Source: Hyphomicrobiales bacterium (GTDB taxonomy: Bacteria > Pseudomonadota > Alphaproteobacteria > Rhizobiales > Rhizobiaceae). From it: a stretch of 64,000 nucleotides of DNA. Made by a program: the position numbers and the translations under genes. The stretch is from the NCBI GenBank assembly GCA_900472625.1, contig UCIT01000006.1, positions 79,984 to 143,983 of the forward strand, written 5' to 3'. Of the stretch, positions 34,617-42,470 are shown piece by piece. The notes under the pieces are model-generated. The model was not told the origin of the DNA. It did no database searches and worked only from the letters and a program-made list of their open reading frames with translations. Position 1 is the first letter of the stretch, and every line of letters begins with the position of its first letter.

Positions 34617-35705
34617 ATGCCCCACCTGCCTCCCGTCCATATCGGACTGCTTCGGGAAACCTTTCCCGGCGAGCGTCGTGTTGCCCTGACGCCGTCGGAC
34701 GTCAGCCGGCTCACACGCGGCATGGCAATCAGCTTCGAGCGCGGCTGCGGCATATCGGCAGGACACGACGACGAAGCCTATATCGCGGCCGGCGGCAATC
34801 CAGCCGGCGTGGAAAGCATGTCTGCAGCCTGCGATCTGATCGTCAGCGTCCGCAGGCCAAGCCACGATCTGTCGGCCGCGAAAGCCGCCGCCTTTCTCTT
34901 TCTCGGATCGAACAGCGAATCGCACGTCTCCAAAGAGATCAAAGCCGGCGCACTGGAGCTCGACCTTGCCGATCTCGAAGGCGTCGCGGATGCCGGCAGC
35001 ATGGATGCATTCACGACGCAGGCGACCATATCCGGCCATGTCGCTGTGTTGGAAGGAGCACGCCAGCTCGGCATCGGCCACCCGATGCTCATGCTGGACG
35101 GCAGCTTCGTCAAGCCGATCAGGATGGCTGCGCTGGGTGCCGATGTGGCAGCGCTCCAGGCGATCGCCACCGCCCGGCGCCTCGGCGCTCTGACCTATGG
35201 CTTTGGTTTTGGCGAAGAAGACAGACAGAAAATCGAAGCGCTCGGCGCAAAATTCATCGCGATCGATCCAGCTTTGATTCGCTCTTCGGCAGCGCCGTCT
35301 CACGCTGCAAACATAGAGTCTCTCATGCAGTTGGCATCGCACCTGGCCCAAATGCAGCTCATCGTCGCGAGCGTTAGCGAGCGCGGCGAAGCGGCACCCG
35401 TTCTGATCGATGAAAGCACCATTGCGATGCTTGCTCCCGCAACCGTCGTCATCGACCTTGCCATCGGCAACTGTTCGATGACGAAAGCGGATCAGATCGT
35501 CACGAGCCGCAGTGTGCGAATCATCGGCTCGACGACACTTGCGAGCAATGAAGCAAATGAAGCCAGCCGCCTGTTCAGTGGCGCCATGAGCAAACTTCTG
35601 GAACGCTTGGCAACGACGGGTCTCGGCGTAGTGAAAAACGGTACAGACCCAATCATTCGCCGCCTTTCAGGTTGGCAGCAGACCGACGCGCGTATGACGT
35701 CCTGA
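34617..35705 (+). CDS. orphan PntA/alanine-dehydrogenase-like protein with degenerate NAD motif
   Basis: 362 residues. It resembles the soluble alpha subunit of proton-translocating transhydrogenase: an N-terminal signature (IGLLRETFPGERRVALTPSDV), then QATISGHVAVLEGARQLG. The NAD-binding turn, normally GAGVAG, reads GADVAA (174-179). The loops that contact nucleotide are shortened, and the sequence near VIDLAIGNC lacks the usual glycine-rich insertion. No pntB or membrane subunit gene is next to it. It is probably a diverged paralogue without normal dinucleotide binding. It is divergent from nadE (262 bp between starts), which hints at an NAD-related role but does not prove it. Confidence 0.75.
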   Translation: MPHLPPVHIGLLRETFPGERRVALTPSDVSRLTRGMAISFERGCGISAGHDDEAYIAAGGNPAGVESMSAACDLIVSVRRPSHDLSAAKAAAFLFLGSNSESHVSKEIKAGALELDLADLEGVADAGSMDAFTTQATISGHVAVLEGARQLGIGHPMLMLDGSFVKPIRMAALGADVAALQAIATARRLGALTYGFGFGEEDRQKIEALGAKFIAIDPALIRSSAAPSHAANIESLMQLASHLAQMQLIVASVSERGEAAPVLIDESTIAMLAPATVVIDLAIGNCSMTKADQIVTSRSVRIIGSTTLASNEANEASRLFSGAMSKLLERLATTGLGVVKNGTDPIIRRLSGWQQTDARMTS

Positions 35706-36048
35706 CCGATTTTTAAGCCAAGCATATTCCTAAATGGTGCAGTGCAGCATTGTAATTTTTATATAAGTAATTCATCTTATATCATTGAGAACGCTGTATT
35801 TTCACCCAATGCACTCGCCTTGGTAGCATTGCCAGAAACCACATAGTTTCCTTTTTGCAACACCCCGATTTTGCATCGCAAATATAACGAAATATGACTG
35901 TATCTGTAATTGATACATTCTAACCAAAATGTAATTTGGCGCCACGGGAACACGACGCTCCCGTGAGGGCTTGTTTGAAATTGGGGTAGGTAGGGCCGTT
36001 TTCGGCAATGATGACCTGTGCCCAATCCATATTAGATTGGACTCGACA
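35706..36048. promoter_or_regulatory. AT-rich upstream region of the porin gene
   Basis: 343 bp, AT-rich, without a gene. It contains a hairpin CACGGGA/TCCCGTG (35943-35949 with 35959-35965) and, just before the porin ATG, the inverted repeat CCAATC-N7-GATTGG (36022-36040). A long 5' leader with these hairpins may affect translation or stability of the porin mRNA, since no good Shine-Dalgarno sequence is seen before the ATG. Confidence 0.4.
36022..36040 (+). promoter_or_regulatory. inverted repeat directly upstream of the porin start
   Basis: CCAATC and GATTGG pair across 7 nt, ending 8 nt before the porin ATG, where the ribosome-binding site should be. It could be a translational control hairpin or a protein-binding dyad. 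Seen in sequence; function inferred. Confidence 0.3.
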
Positions 36049-37083
36049 ATGACTATTAGAATGATGCTCATCAGCTCGGCTGCGGCTCTCGCAGCTGTCT
36101 CGGGCGCCCAGGCTGCCGACGCTATCGTTGCTGCTGAACCTGAAGCTGTAGAATACGTTCGCGTTTGCGACGCTTATGGCACCGGCTACTTCTACATCCC
36201 GGGCACGGAAACCTGCCTGAAGGTCAGCGGTTACATCCGTTTCCAGACCGGCGCTGGCCCGAACCGTAGCGAAACTGGCTTTGGCGCAGTAAACCGCTCT
36301 GACTGGGATTCCTATACGCGTGGTCAGGTTCAGTTCACGGCTAAGAGCGACACCGAATACGGCCCGCTCACAGGCGTTATCGTTCTGCAGACCAACGCCG
36401 ACAACGCTTCCAGCCAGGTTGCCAAGCTTGACTCCGCTTACATCGACATCGCCGGCATCCGCGCTGGTCTTTTCTACAGCTGGTGGGACGATGGTCTCTC
36501 GGGCGAAACCGATGATATCGGTTCGGCTGTAACACTGCACAACTCGCTGCGTTACCAGTACGAAGCTGACGGCTTCTACGCTGGCGTCAGCGTTGATGAA
36601 CTGGAAGATAGCCTCTACTCGACCGGCGAAAATGCCAACAACGTTGGCGTTGCTGTTGGCATCGGCGGCAAGGCTGGTATCTTCACGTACCAGGTAACGG
36701 CTGGCTACGACACCGACAACGAAGCCGGCGCTGTTCGCGCTATGGGCACCGTTGCAATCGGTCCTGGCGTTCTCGGTCTCGCAGGCATCTACTCTTCCGA
36801 TCCGAACGCCTACTACCAGAAGTCGGAATGGGCTATCGCAGCTGAATACGCCATCAAGGCAACTGACAAGCTGAAGATCACCCCCGGCGTTCAGTACTAT
36901 GGCAACTACGGCGCCATCAACGGCAACACCGAATTCTCCAACAACGACGCTTGGAAGTACGGCGTAACCGTTGACTACCAGATCGTAGACAACCTCTACG
37001 CCAAGGCAACCGTCAACTACCTCGACGCCGACAACGCCGACGGCGTAACGACGGGCTTCTTCCGCCTGCAGCGCGCGTTCTAA
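36049..37083 (+). CDS. outer-membrane porin, Porin_2 family (RopA/Omp2b-like)
   Basis: 344 residues. A signal peptide (about 1-22, ending SGAQA) is followed by the family hallmark VEYVRVCDAYGTGYFYIPGTETCLKVSGYIRF with the paired Cys, given here only as positions about 35-66. Alternating beta strands follow, and the C-terminal Phe needed for outer-membrane assembly is present (QRAF). Codon choice (many GCT, GTT, GGT) differs from neighbours and indicates high expression. The start at 36049 is chosen because the signal peptide begins there; the frame extends to 35971 without need. The gene is followed by a very strong hairpin and flanked by an rrf2 gene. Confidence 0.93.
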   Translation: MTIRMMLISSAAALAAVSGAQAADAIVAAEPEAVEYVRVCDAYGTGYFYIPGTETCLKVSGYIRFQTGAGPNRSETGFGAVNRSDWDSYTRGQVQFTAKSDTEYGPLTGVIVLQTNADNASSQVAKLDSAYIDIAGIRAGLFYSWWDDGLSGETDDIGSAVTLHNSLRYQYEADGFYAGVSVDELEDSLYSTGENANNVGVAVGIGGKAGIFTYQVTAGYDTDNEAGAVRAMGTVAIGPGVLGLAGIYSSDPNAYYQKSEWAIAAEYAIKATDKLKITPGVQYYGNYGAINGNTEFSNNDAWKYGVTVDYQIVDNLYAKATVNYLDADNADGVTTGFFRLQRAF

Positions 37084-37089
37084 TAAACA

Positions 37090-37157
37090 CTCGGGCGCCA
37101 ATCCTCGTCTTGCGTCGGGCCTTGATAGCTTGACGCAAGCGAGGAATGGCGCCCGAG
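37090..37157 (+). terminator. very long terminator-like hairpin after the porin gene
   Basis: CTCGGGCGCCA (37090-37100) pairs with TGGCGCCCGAG (37147-37157). TCCTCG then pairs with CGAGGA, and CTTGCGTC with GACGCAAG. The total is 25 bp, broken only by one A-A mismatch and one bulged T, around a 15-nt loop. It starts 6 nt after the porin stop codon. No strong T run follows, so it may act as an mRNA stabiliser as much as a terminator. Confidence 0.65.
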
Positions 37158-37248
37158 CTTGAGTTTCTGATCAGATTGACCTCCGATCAGTTTACGGGGG
37201 GTGGAACGGTTTCCCTGCCGGGCCACCCTTTGCTATTCATAAAATGTC

Positions 37249-37737
37249 CTATCCAGCGGCGTAACGGCTGGTACGCGGATCATGTCCGTCACTGGCAGTT
37301 CCATGCTTCTCATGGTCGAGCCGCCGCAGCTCGGCAACGCTGTCTTCGATGGTCACCGACCCCAGCATGTCGACCACGGCCTGCTCGGCGCGGTCGCACA
37401 GATATTCCGACAGATCACCAATGTTTTCGCCGACCAACCCTTCGTGCGGGATCTCGTGGCGCGTTGCCCAGAGCTTCTTGTTGCCAGTCACCGATGCGTA
37501 GATCTGGCTTAACAGTATCTCGTTGCGGGGTCGGGCAAGTCGGATACCACCCTTTCCGCCGGCCGATGTCGAGAGAATGCCGCTGTCAGACAGCGGCGTC
37601 AGCAGCTTGCGCACGAAGCTAGAGTTGGTATCCAGCCCTTCGGCCAAGGATTGGCTTGTCGTACGCAGCCCGGCCTCGTCGTTGACTGCTACGCTGATGA
37701 CGATCTGCATCGCGGTCGAAAAGCGTGTATCGATCAT
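37249..37737 (-). CDS. Rrf2-family transcriptional regulator
   Basis: About 162 residues from the ATG at 37737; an in-frame TTG ten codons upstream is possible. It has a winged HTH with FSTAMQIVISVAVNDEAG, the recognition segment VRKLLTPLSDSGILS and the wing AGGKGGIRLARP. Unlike the Rrf2 protein at 31066-31524 it lacks a cysteine cluster and so cannot be an Fe-S sensor of that type. It is convergent with the porin gene across the hairpin. An inverted repeat ATTTC-N5-GAAAT lies at 37822-37836 upstream. Target unknown. Confidence 0.85.
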   Translation of the reverse strand: MIDTRFSTAMQIVISVAVNDEAGLRTTSQSLAEGLDTNSSFVRKLLTPLSDSGILSTSAGGKGGIRLARPRNEILLSQIYASVTGNKKLWATRHEIPHEGLVGENIGDLSEYLCDRAEQAVVDMLGSVTIEDSVAELRRLDHEKHGTASDGHDPRTSRYAAG

Positions 37738-37821
37738 GCCGATCTGAAGCCTTGGGTTAACAATCAACTAACGCGGGAGGATGCCTCCAAAGCATCACTC
37801 TGCAACGTTGTAGTATCAGAT

Positions 37822-37836
37822 ATTTCCCTGAGAAAT
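37822..37836. promoter_or_regulatory. short inverted repeat upstream of the second rrf2 gene
   Basis: ATTTC and GAAAT around CCTGA, 85-99 bp upstream of the rrf2 start. It is a candidate autoregulatory site by position only. Confidence 0.25.
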
Positions 37837-37907
37837 CGATTGTCAATAATGGCACATCCAAAATCACGCGGCTTTGATCGCCTTGCGCTCGAGATTTTCG
37901 AGCGATC

Positions 37908-38936
37908 CTAAAGCCAGCCGATACGGCGCAATACCCAAAGGGTCCCAACCGAAATCACGGTGACGAAACCGACGATCACCACAAATGCCCAGGTGTCATT
38001 CACACCAGGAATGCCGCCGACATTCATCCCGAACAGACCAGCCACAACGCTCGGCGGCAACAACAGCGCGGCAAGCGCCGCGAGACGGTTGGAGTTGCGG
38101 GCGATCCGCTCGCTGATCACAGTGGACAAATCGTCGTGCAGAATACCGGTGCGGTCACGGATGGCATCCAGATACTCGATGAAGCGCATCAGCTTGTCGA
38201 TCACTTCACGCAATCTTAGCTTGTCCCTCTCGATCAGCCATGGCGCGTCGTCGTGTTCGATCCGGTTAAGCGCATCGCGCTGCGGCGCCAGATAACGCCG
38301 GAGCTGCACCGAGCGGCGGCGGAGCAGCTTCAGACGCTCGCGCACCTCGCTGGCCTCTCCGTGGAAGATCATCTCGTCGAGCTCGTCGACCTCCTCGTCC
38401 ATCGCATCCAGCACCGGCTCGAGATCGCGCACCAGCTTTTCGCCGATCAACGCCAGCAGATCGCCGCTGCGCTGCGGCCCCTTACCCTTTTCGAGCGCCG
38501 CCCGGATATCGCGAAGCGCGGTGATATAGTGGCCGCTGTCGCGCAAGGACACGACGCGGTCGCCATCGACCCACAGGTGCAACGGCACCAGATCAATCTC
38601 CGGACCGGCCTCCTCGGCCTCTTCAGGCGCCGTGGCGCAGACCCCGCGCAGGATGATCAGCAGCCCGTCATCGACAGGCTCGACACGCGGCCGCGTCTCC
38701 TCCTCCAGAAGCGCCTCCGCCACGAAACTGTCGAAGTGTCCCTGCTGGTTGACCCATGTCGCCGCGGCTGGATGGTCGCGCTCGAGATGCAGCCAAATGA
38801 CGCCATCGCCGGGCTTCCAGGCGCAGACGCCATCCATGTCGATCTGCCTGCAACCGCCGCGCCCGTCGAGCAGCAATGCGAAGCGTATTCCCGGTTCGAC
38901 ACCATAGCTTGCCATCGGCGCATTCACAGTCTTCAT
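37908..38936 (-). CDS. zntB: CorA-family divalent cation transporter, ZntB-like
   Basis: 342 residues. A large soluble N-terminal funnel domain (about 1-270, acidic and helical at its end) is followed by two C-terminal membrane helices. The signature GMN motif ends the first (FGMNVGGIPGV). The sequence after GMN (VGGIPG) is typical of ZntB, the zinc/proton-linked branch, rather than Mg2+ CorA. It forms homopentamers in the inner membrane. The ATG at 38936 is used; a GTG two codons upstream is possible. It stands alone on the minus strand; regulation is not visible. Confidence 0.9.
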   Translation of the reverse strand: MKTVNAPMASYGVEPGIRFALLLDGRGGCRQIDMDGVCAWKPGDGVIWLHLERDHPAAATWVNQQGHFDSFVAEALLEEETRPRVEPVDDGLLIILRGVCATAPEEAEEAGPEIDLVPLHLWVDGDRVVSLRDSGHYITALRDIRAALEKGKGPQRSGDLLALIGEKLVRDLEPVLDAMDEEVDELDEMIFHGEASEVRERLKLLRRRSVQLRRYLAPQRDALNRIEHDDAPWLIERDKLRLREVIDKLMRFIEYLDAIRDRTGILHDDLSTVISERIARNSNRLAALAALLLPPSVVAGLFGMNVGGIPGVNDTWAFVVIVGFVTVISVGTLWVLRRIGWL

Positions 38937-39111
38937 TGCCACCCGGGATGGTTAGAAGCATCGGCGATCAATCGACCTAATCGCACATTGGGTCGAACTG
39001 TAGCAGTTCGGCGAAAAGTCGCAATATCCCGGAAAGTTTCACTGCGTCCGCGGCGCTCGGTGCCGAAAACTCCCGGCCGACAGCTACCCAGTGCCGGGTT
39101 CAGCGCCGCAG

Positions 39112-40263
39112 TTAGCCCTGCAAGCGCCGCAACAACAAACCCAGGCGCTCCTCCGCAGAGCAGTCATCGAGACTGTGCCGGCTCGGCATTCCGCCGCCGC
39201 CCCGCTTCCTGATATCGCTGGGACTGTCTCCAAACGCCCGCTTGAACGCTCGGCTGAATTCGGCACCGTCGCTGAAACCGCGCTCCTCGGCGATCTGGAA
39301 AATCAGGCGCCGGTCGCTGGGATCGGTCAATGCAGCGTAGGCGCTCTGCAAGCGGCGATGCTGGATGTAGTGCATTACGCCGCCGAATGGCTCGAACAGA
39401 TTGTAAAGCCTTGTCCGGGAGATACCAAGCTCGCGGCGCACCATCTCGGATCCAAGCTTCGGATCGAGAAGCCTGCTCTGCACCAGCTTCCTTGCCCTCT
39501 CGAGAAGCACTGTCGCAATCGGCCCCTCCGCGGCCTCGATATGATCGCGCGATGGCGAAACGCAGGCGAGAATCATCGCTCGCGTTGCCGCCGCAAGCCC
39601 GGGCAGATCGCCCGGTTGCAGCAGCTTCAGCCGATTGGAAACGTCGGTGAGATAATCGGAAAACAGGCGACCCATCCCGGTCGACAGCGTCGAGAACTCG
39701 GATTGGCCAAGCGTGACCGCCGTCTCCACCGAAAAGTCCCGGGGCACGAACAGCATCAGCATGCGGCTCTTTTGCCTGACGTCACCATCGAACACCCGGC
39801 CCAACGAGTGGATCTGCACTTCTCCCGGCCCAGCGCTGAAAGAAGTGCGTGATGTTTCCGTCTGAATGAAACCTGATGTCAGCAGCGTCATGGTCCAGTG
39901 ATCGACCGGATCCCGCCTGACGTGCCCGGGAAGGCTGGAGAAAGACAGACGATCGGTGGTGATCTCGGCAAGAATCATGCTGCCGAGATCCCAGACAGTC
40001 TGACGGCCAGTAAACGGACGTGTGGCATCCTGATCGGCTGTGTCGGTCAACTCAAGCATGGCGCCAAAGCTGTTGCGCCAGCCCTCGAACTGTTCTGATC
40101 GTGTCTCGCCACAAGGAGTGAAATCGAAACAGGGGAGCATCTGCGGCTGAGGCGCCACCGATGTCGCCTCGACCACCGTCAGATGCGGCGGCTCTGCGAT
40201 CTCGTCGCGCAGCCGCCGCTCAAGCAGCTCCGCATGTATCATCGCCTCTTCACCCGTCATCAT
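39112..40263 (-). CDS. AraC-family transcriptional regulator
   Basis: 383 residues. The N-terminal part (about 40-230) resembles the AraC-binding-like ligand domain of CdhR/FeaR-type regulators (FDFTPCGETRSEQFEGWRNS, SGFIQTETSRTSF). The C-terminal double HTH (about 255-355) has LGSEMVRRELGISRTRLYNL and AEERGFSDGAEFSRAFKRAF, the AraC signature. A charged tail follows. GGAGGT lies 2 nt from the first of two adjacent ATGs (40263, 40260); the second has better spacing. It is monocistronic with no obvious target nearby. Confidence 0.9.
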   Translation of the reverse strand: MMTGEEAMIHAELLERRLRDEIAEPPHLTVVEATSVAPQPQMLPCFDFTPCGETRSEQFEGWRNSFGAMLELTDTADQDATRPFTGRQTVWDLGSMILAEITTDRLSFSSLPGHVRRDPVDHWTMTLLTSGFIQTETSRTSFSAGPGEVQIHSLGRVFDGDVRQKSRMLMLFVPRDFSVETAVTLGQSEFSTLSTGMGRLFSDYLTDVSNRLKLLQPGDLPGLAAATRAMILACVSPSRDHIEAAEGPIATVLLERARKLVQSRLLDPKLGSEMVRRELGISRTRLYNLFEPFGGVMHYIQHRRLQSAYAALTDPSDRRLIFQIAEERGFSDGAEFSRAFKRAFGDSPSDIRKRGGGGMPSRHSLDDCSAEERLGLLLRRLQG

Positions 40264-40670
40264 CTTACCTCCAGCCGAGCAAGCGCTCGCTTCGGTTCGT
40301 CGGACACAGCACAGTGCCGCTTAATTTGCGGCTGCCGCTACGATGCTGAAATCGACCCAAGGCCGACTGAAATGCGAATGCGAAAAATCAAAGATGCTTC
40401 GGACGTCACGGTCCGGCGAGCAGACAACGAGGCGATGCGTGAATGGAGCTTTGATAAAATCGGCTGGAAAAGCGAAACCTAGCACATAGCCCGCGTAGAG
40501 CAGACGCTGCGCGGATGGAAGCGCAGTCCGGCCTATCGCTCCTTTTGACACGCCCTCCCCCCGGTTGCTCATGCCTCACAACAAACTACCCCTTTAGTCC
40601 TGTAAATTCAACTGACGCGTGAATAGTATATGCGCAATATAAAAAACTGCCACTCCATCGCCTGCTCAGG
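40264..40670. other. intergenic region, no confident gene
   Basis: 407 bp between the araC start and the end of the AI-2E-family gene. Two overlapping frames exist on opposite strands (40321-40572 minus, 83 codons; a plus frame ending 40482 with MRMRKIKDASDVTVRRADNE). Neither has a convincing ribosome-binding site or a known domain. The 3' part (40590-40660) is AT-rich. Confidence 0.35.
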
Positions 40671-41726
40671 CTAGTTCTCTCGTTCCAATGCGGCGCCGCT
40701 TGAGAGCAGGATGGCGATCCATTTTGCAGAGGCGGTACCCGCGCAGTAGACAATGAAGGCGATTAGCATGGGTACGCCGATGAACGCGCCTGCAATCCCC
40801 CACATGAAGCTCCAGAAGAACACGGCAAAGATCACCGCAAACGGCGAGATTGCCAGCGACGTCCCCGTCAGCCGCGGCTCGAGATAGCTGCCGATGATGA
40901 ACTGAATGACATTCAGGCTGGTGAAGATGATCGCAGCCATTTGCCAGGAATCGAACTGCGCTATGGCAAAAAGGGTCGGCAGGGCCGTAGCCACGAAAGG
41001 GCCGAGAAAAGGGATGTAGTTGAGCGCGAAGGCAATCGCGCCCCATGCCGCTGCGAGTTCGAGACCGGCCGCAAGCGCAAACAGCCACACGACGCAACCC
41101 GTCAGGATGCTGGCAAACGTCCGGACGACCATGAAGCGACGCAGCTTCGCACCGATGATCCTGTTGGCCGTGAGTATTCTGAGGCCATAGGGCTGGGCGG
41201 CGGGCAGGAGTAGGCGCCGGTTGAAATCCTCGACCTCGAGCAAGCCCAGCATGATGAAGATGAACACCAGCAGCGTAAAGCCGGCGAAACTGTTGAGCCG
41301 CCCGGCCATTCCCTGGACGAAGCGTACGAGCCAGGCCACGTCGAAGCGATCCGTCAACGGCCCGGCAACGGCGACACCATGTCCCTCAAGCCAATTCGAC
41401 CAATCGATATAGATTGCCTGGAAACGATCAGCGTTGAGAAACAGCCACTGCGCCAGCTTGCCGAACCCCCATGCCACCGATGAACCAATGGCAATGATCG
41501 CGATCATGGTGATGACAAGCGTGATCAGGAGCGCCAGCAGCTTCGGCAGCCAGCGCTGAAGTTTCGCCTGGCAAGGCCATACCAGGGCAATGATAAACAG
41601 CGAAAAGATCAGCGGCGCGAAAATCGATTGCGCCACGTAAAGCAGCGCCAGAACGACGATACCGGTCGTCACCGAGCCGATCATCCGCGCGCTACCCGCG
41701 TCCTTGCCTATCCTTCGAACATCCAT
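40671..41726 (-). CDS. AI-2E family (PerM-type) inner-membrane transporter
   Basis: 351 residues with about eight membrane segments in the family arrangement: a pair, a large central soluble region, then LGLLEVEDFNRR, NYIPFLGPFVATALPTLFAIAQ and GSYLEPRLTGTSLAISPFAV. These last segments are the conserved motifs of the family, whose members include autoinducer-2 exporters and Na+/H+ antiporters. Substrate unknown. The start at 41726 is preferred (MDVRRIGKD); an upstream TTG at 41774 lacks support. It lies 54 bp downstream of the DUF1269 gene and may be co-transcribed. Confidence 0.9.
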   Translation of the reverse strand: MDVRRIGKDAGSARMIGSVTTGIVVLALLYVAQSIFAPLIFSLFIIALVWPCQAKLQRWLPKLLALLITLVITMIAIIAIGSSVAWGFGKLAQWLFLNADRFQAIYIDWSNWLEGHGVAVAGPLTDRFDVAWLVRFVQGMAGRLNSFAGFTLLVFIFIMLGLLEVEDFNRRLLLPAAQPYGLRILTANRIIGAKLRRFMVVRTFASILTGCVVWLFALAAGLELAAAWGAIAFALNYIPFLGPFVATALPTLFAIAQFDSWQMAAIIFTSLNVIQFIIGSYLEPRLTGTSLAISPFAVIFAVFFWSFMWGIAGAFIGVPMLIAFIVYCAGTASAKWIAILLSSGAALEREN

Positions 41727-41780
41727 CAACCCGCCAATATCCTCACCCCGATTGCCGGCATAACTGTGCCCCAAGATCGG

Positions 41781-42278
41781 CTAGGCAGCAGCTGCCGCCT
41801 TCTCAAGCGCGTCGCGCAGCACCTGTTCCTTGGTCTCGTCGAGGGAGGTCTTGAGAACGACGCCGCCATAGGAGGAGATTTCCTTCAACACCTTGTCCGC
41901 GGTCATCTCCTGGACGAGCACGAACAGGGCTGCATTGCCGGGTTGAAGATTGGCAGCGAGATCCTTCATGAAGGCATCGTTGATGCCGACATCGGTAAGC
42001 GCCCCGCCGAGCGCGCCGGATGCCGCGCCGGCAACCACGCCCAGCAACGGATTGAGAAAGAGAACGCCGATCAAAAGCCCCCAGAAGCTGCCGGAAGCGG
42101 CACCGGCGGCCGTAGCATTGACCAGCTGGTTCAGCTTGACCTTCCCGGCATCGGTCTTCGTCGCGATCACCGCATCACCAAGCTTGATCAGATATTGCTT
42201 CTGCAACTCGAACAGCTTGTGGCGCACTTCCTCGGCCTTGGCCTCAGTCGGATAAACGATTGCTATCAGGTCAGACAT
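41781..42278 (-). CDS. DUF1269-family membrane-associated protein
   Basis: 165 residues. It begins with the family start (MSDLIAIVYPTEAKAEEVR) and has a central Gly/Ala-rich hydrophobic region (about 60-95, GSFWGLLIGVLFLNPLLGVVAGAASGALGG in two segments) that could insert in the membrane. The ferredoxin-like ends hold conserved lysines. GGGGGAGTAGCC precedes the ATG at 42278. The family function is unknown. It precedes the AI-2E-type transporter gene by 54 bp on the same strand. Confidence 0.85.
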   Translation of the reverse strand: MSDLIAIVYPTEAKAEEVRHKLFELQKQYLIKLGDAVIATKTDAGKVKLNQLVNATAAGAASGSFWGLLIGVLFLNPLLGVVAGAASGALGGALTDVGINDAFMKDLAANLQPGNAALFVLVQEMTADKVLKEISSYGGVVLKTSLDETKEQVLRDALEKAAAAA

Positions 42279-42470
42279 GGCTACTCCCCCGAACAAGACT
42301 TTCCATTGAAATTCTTGCGCAAATCATAGCCATGTGCGGTTCGATTAAATTAGCAGTGAATCCCGGAGCTATGCATTCCGTCTCTTTCTTCTGCTGCTTT
42401 CGATAGGCATCAAGACTGAAAGAGGCGGGTTCCCAGGCGACAGATCAAGCCGGAGAGTGAGCGCCGATCC

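Noticed and set aside
40321..40572. 83-codon minus-strand frame
   Set aside because: It overlaps another frame on the opposite strand; the only GAGG lies 1 nt from the ATG, too close for initiation, and no family is recognised.
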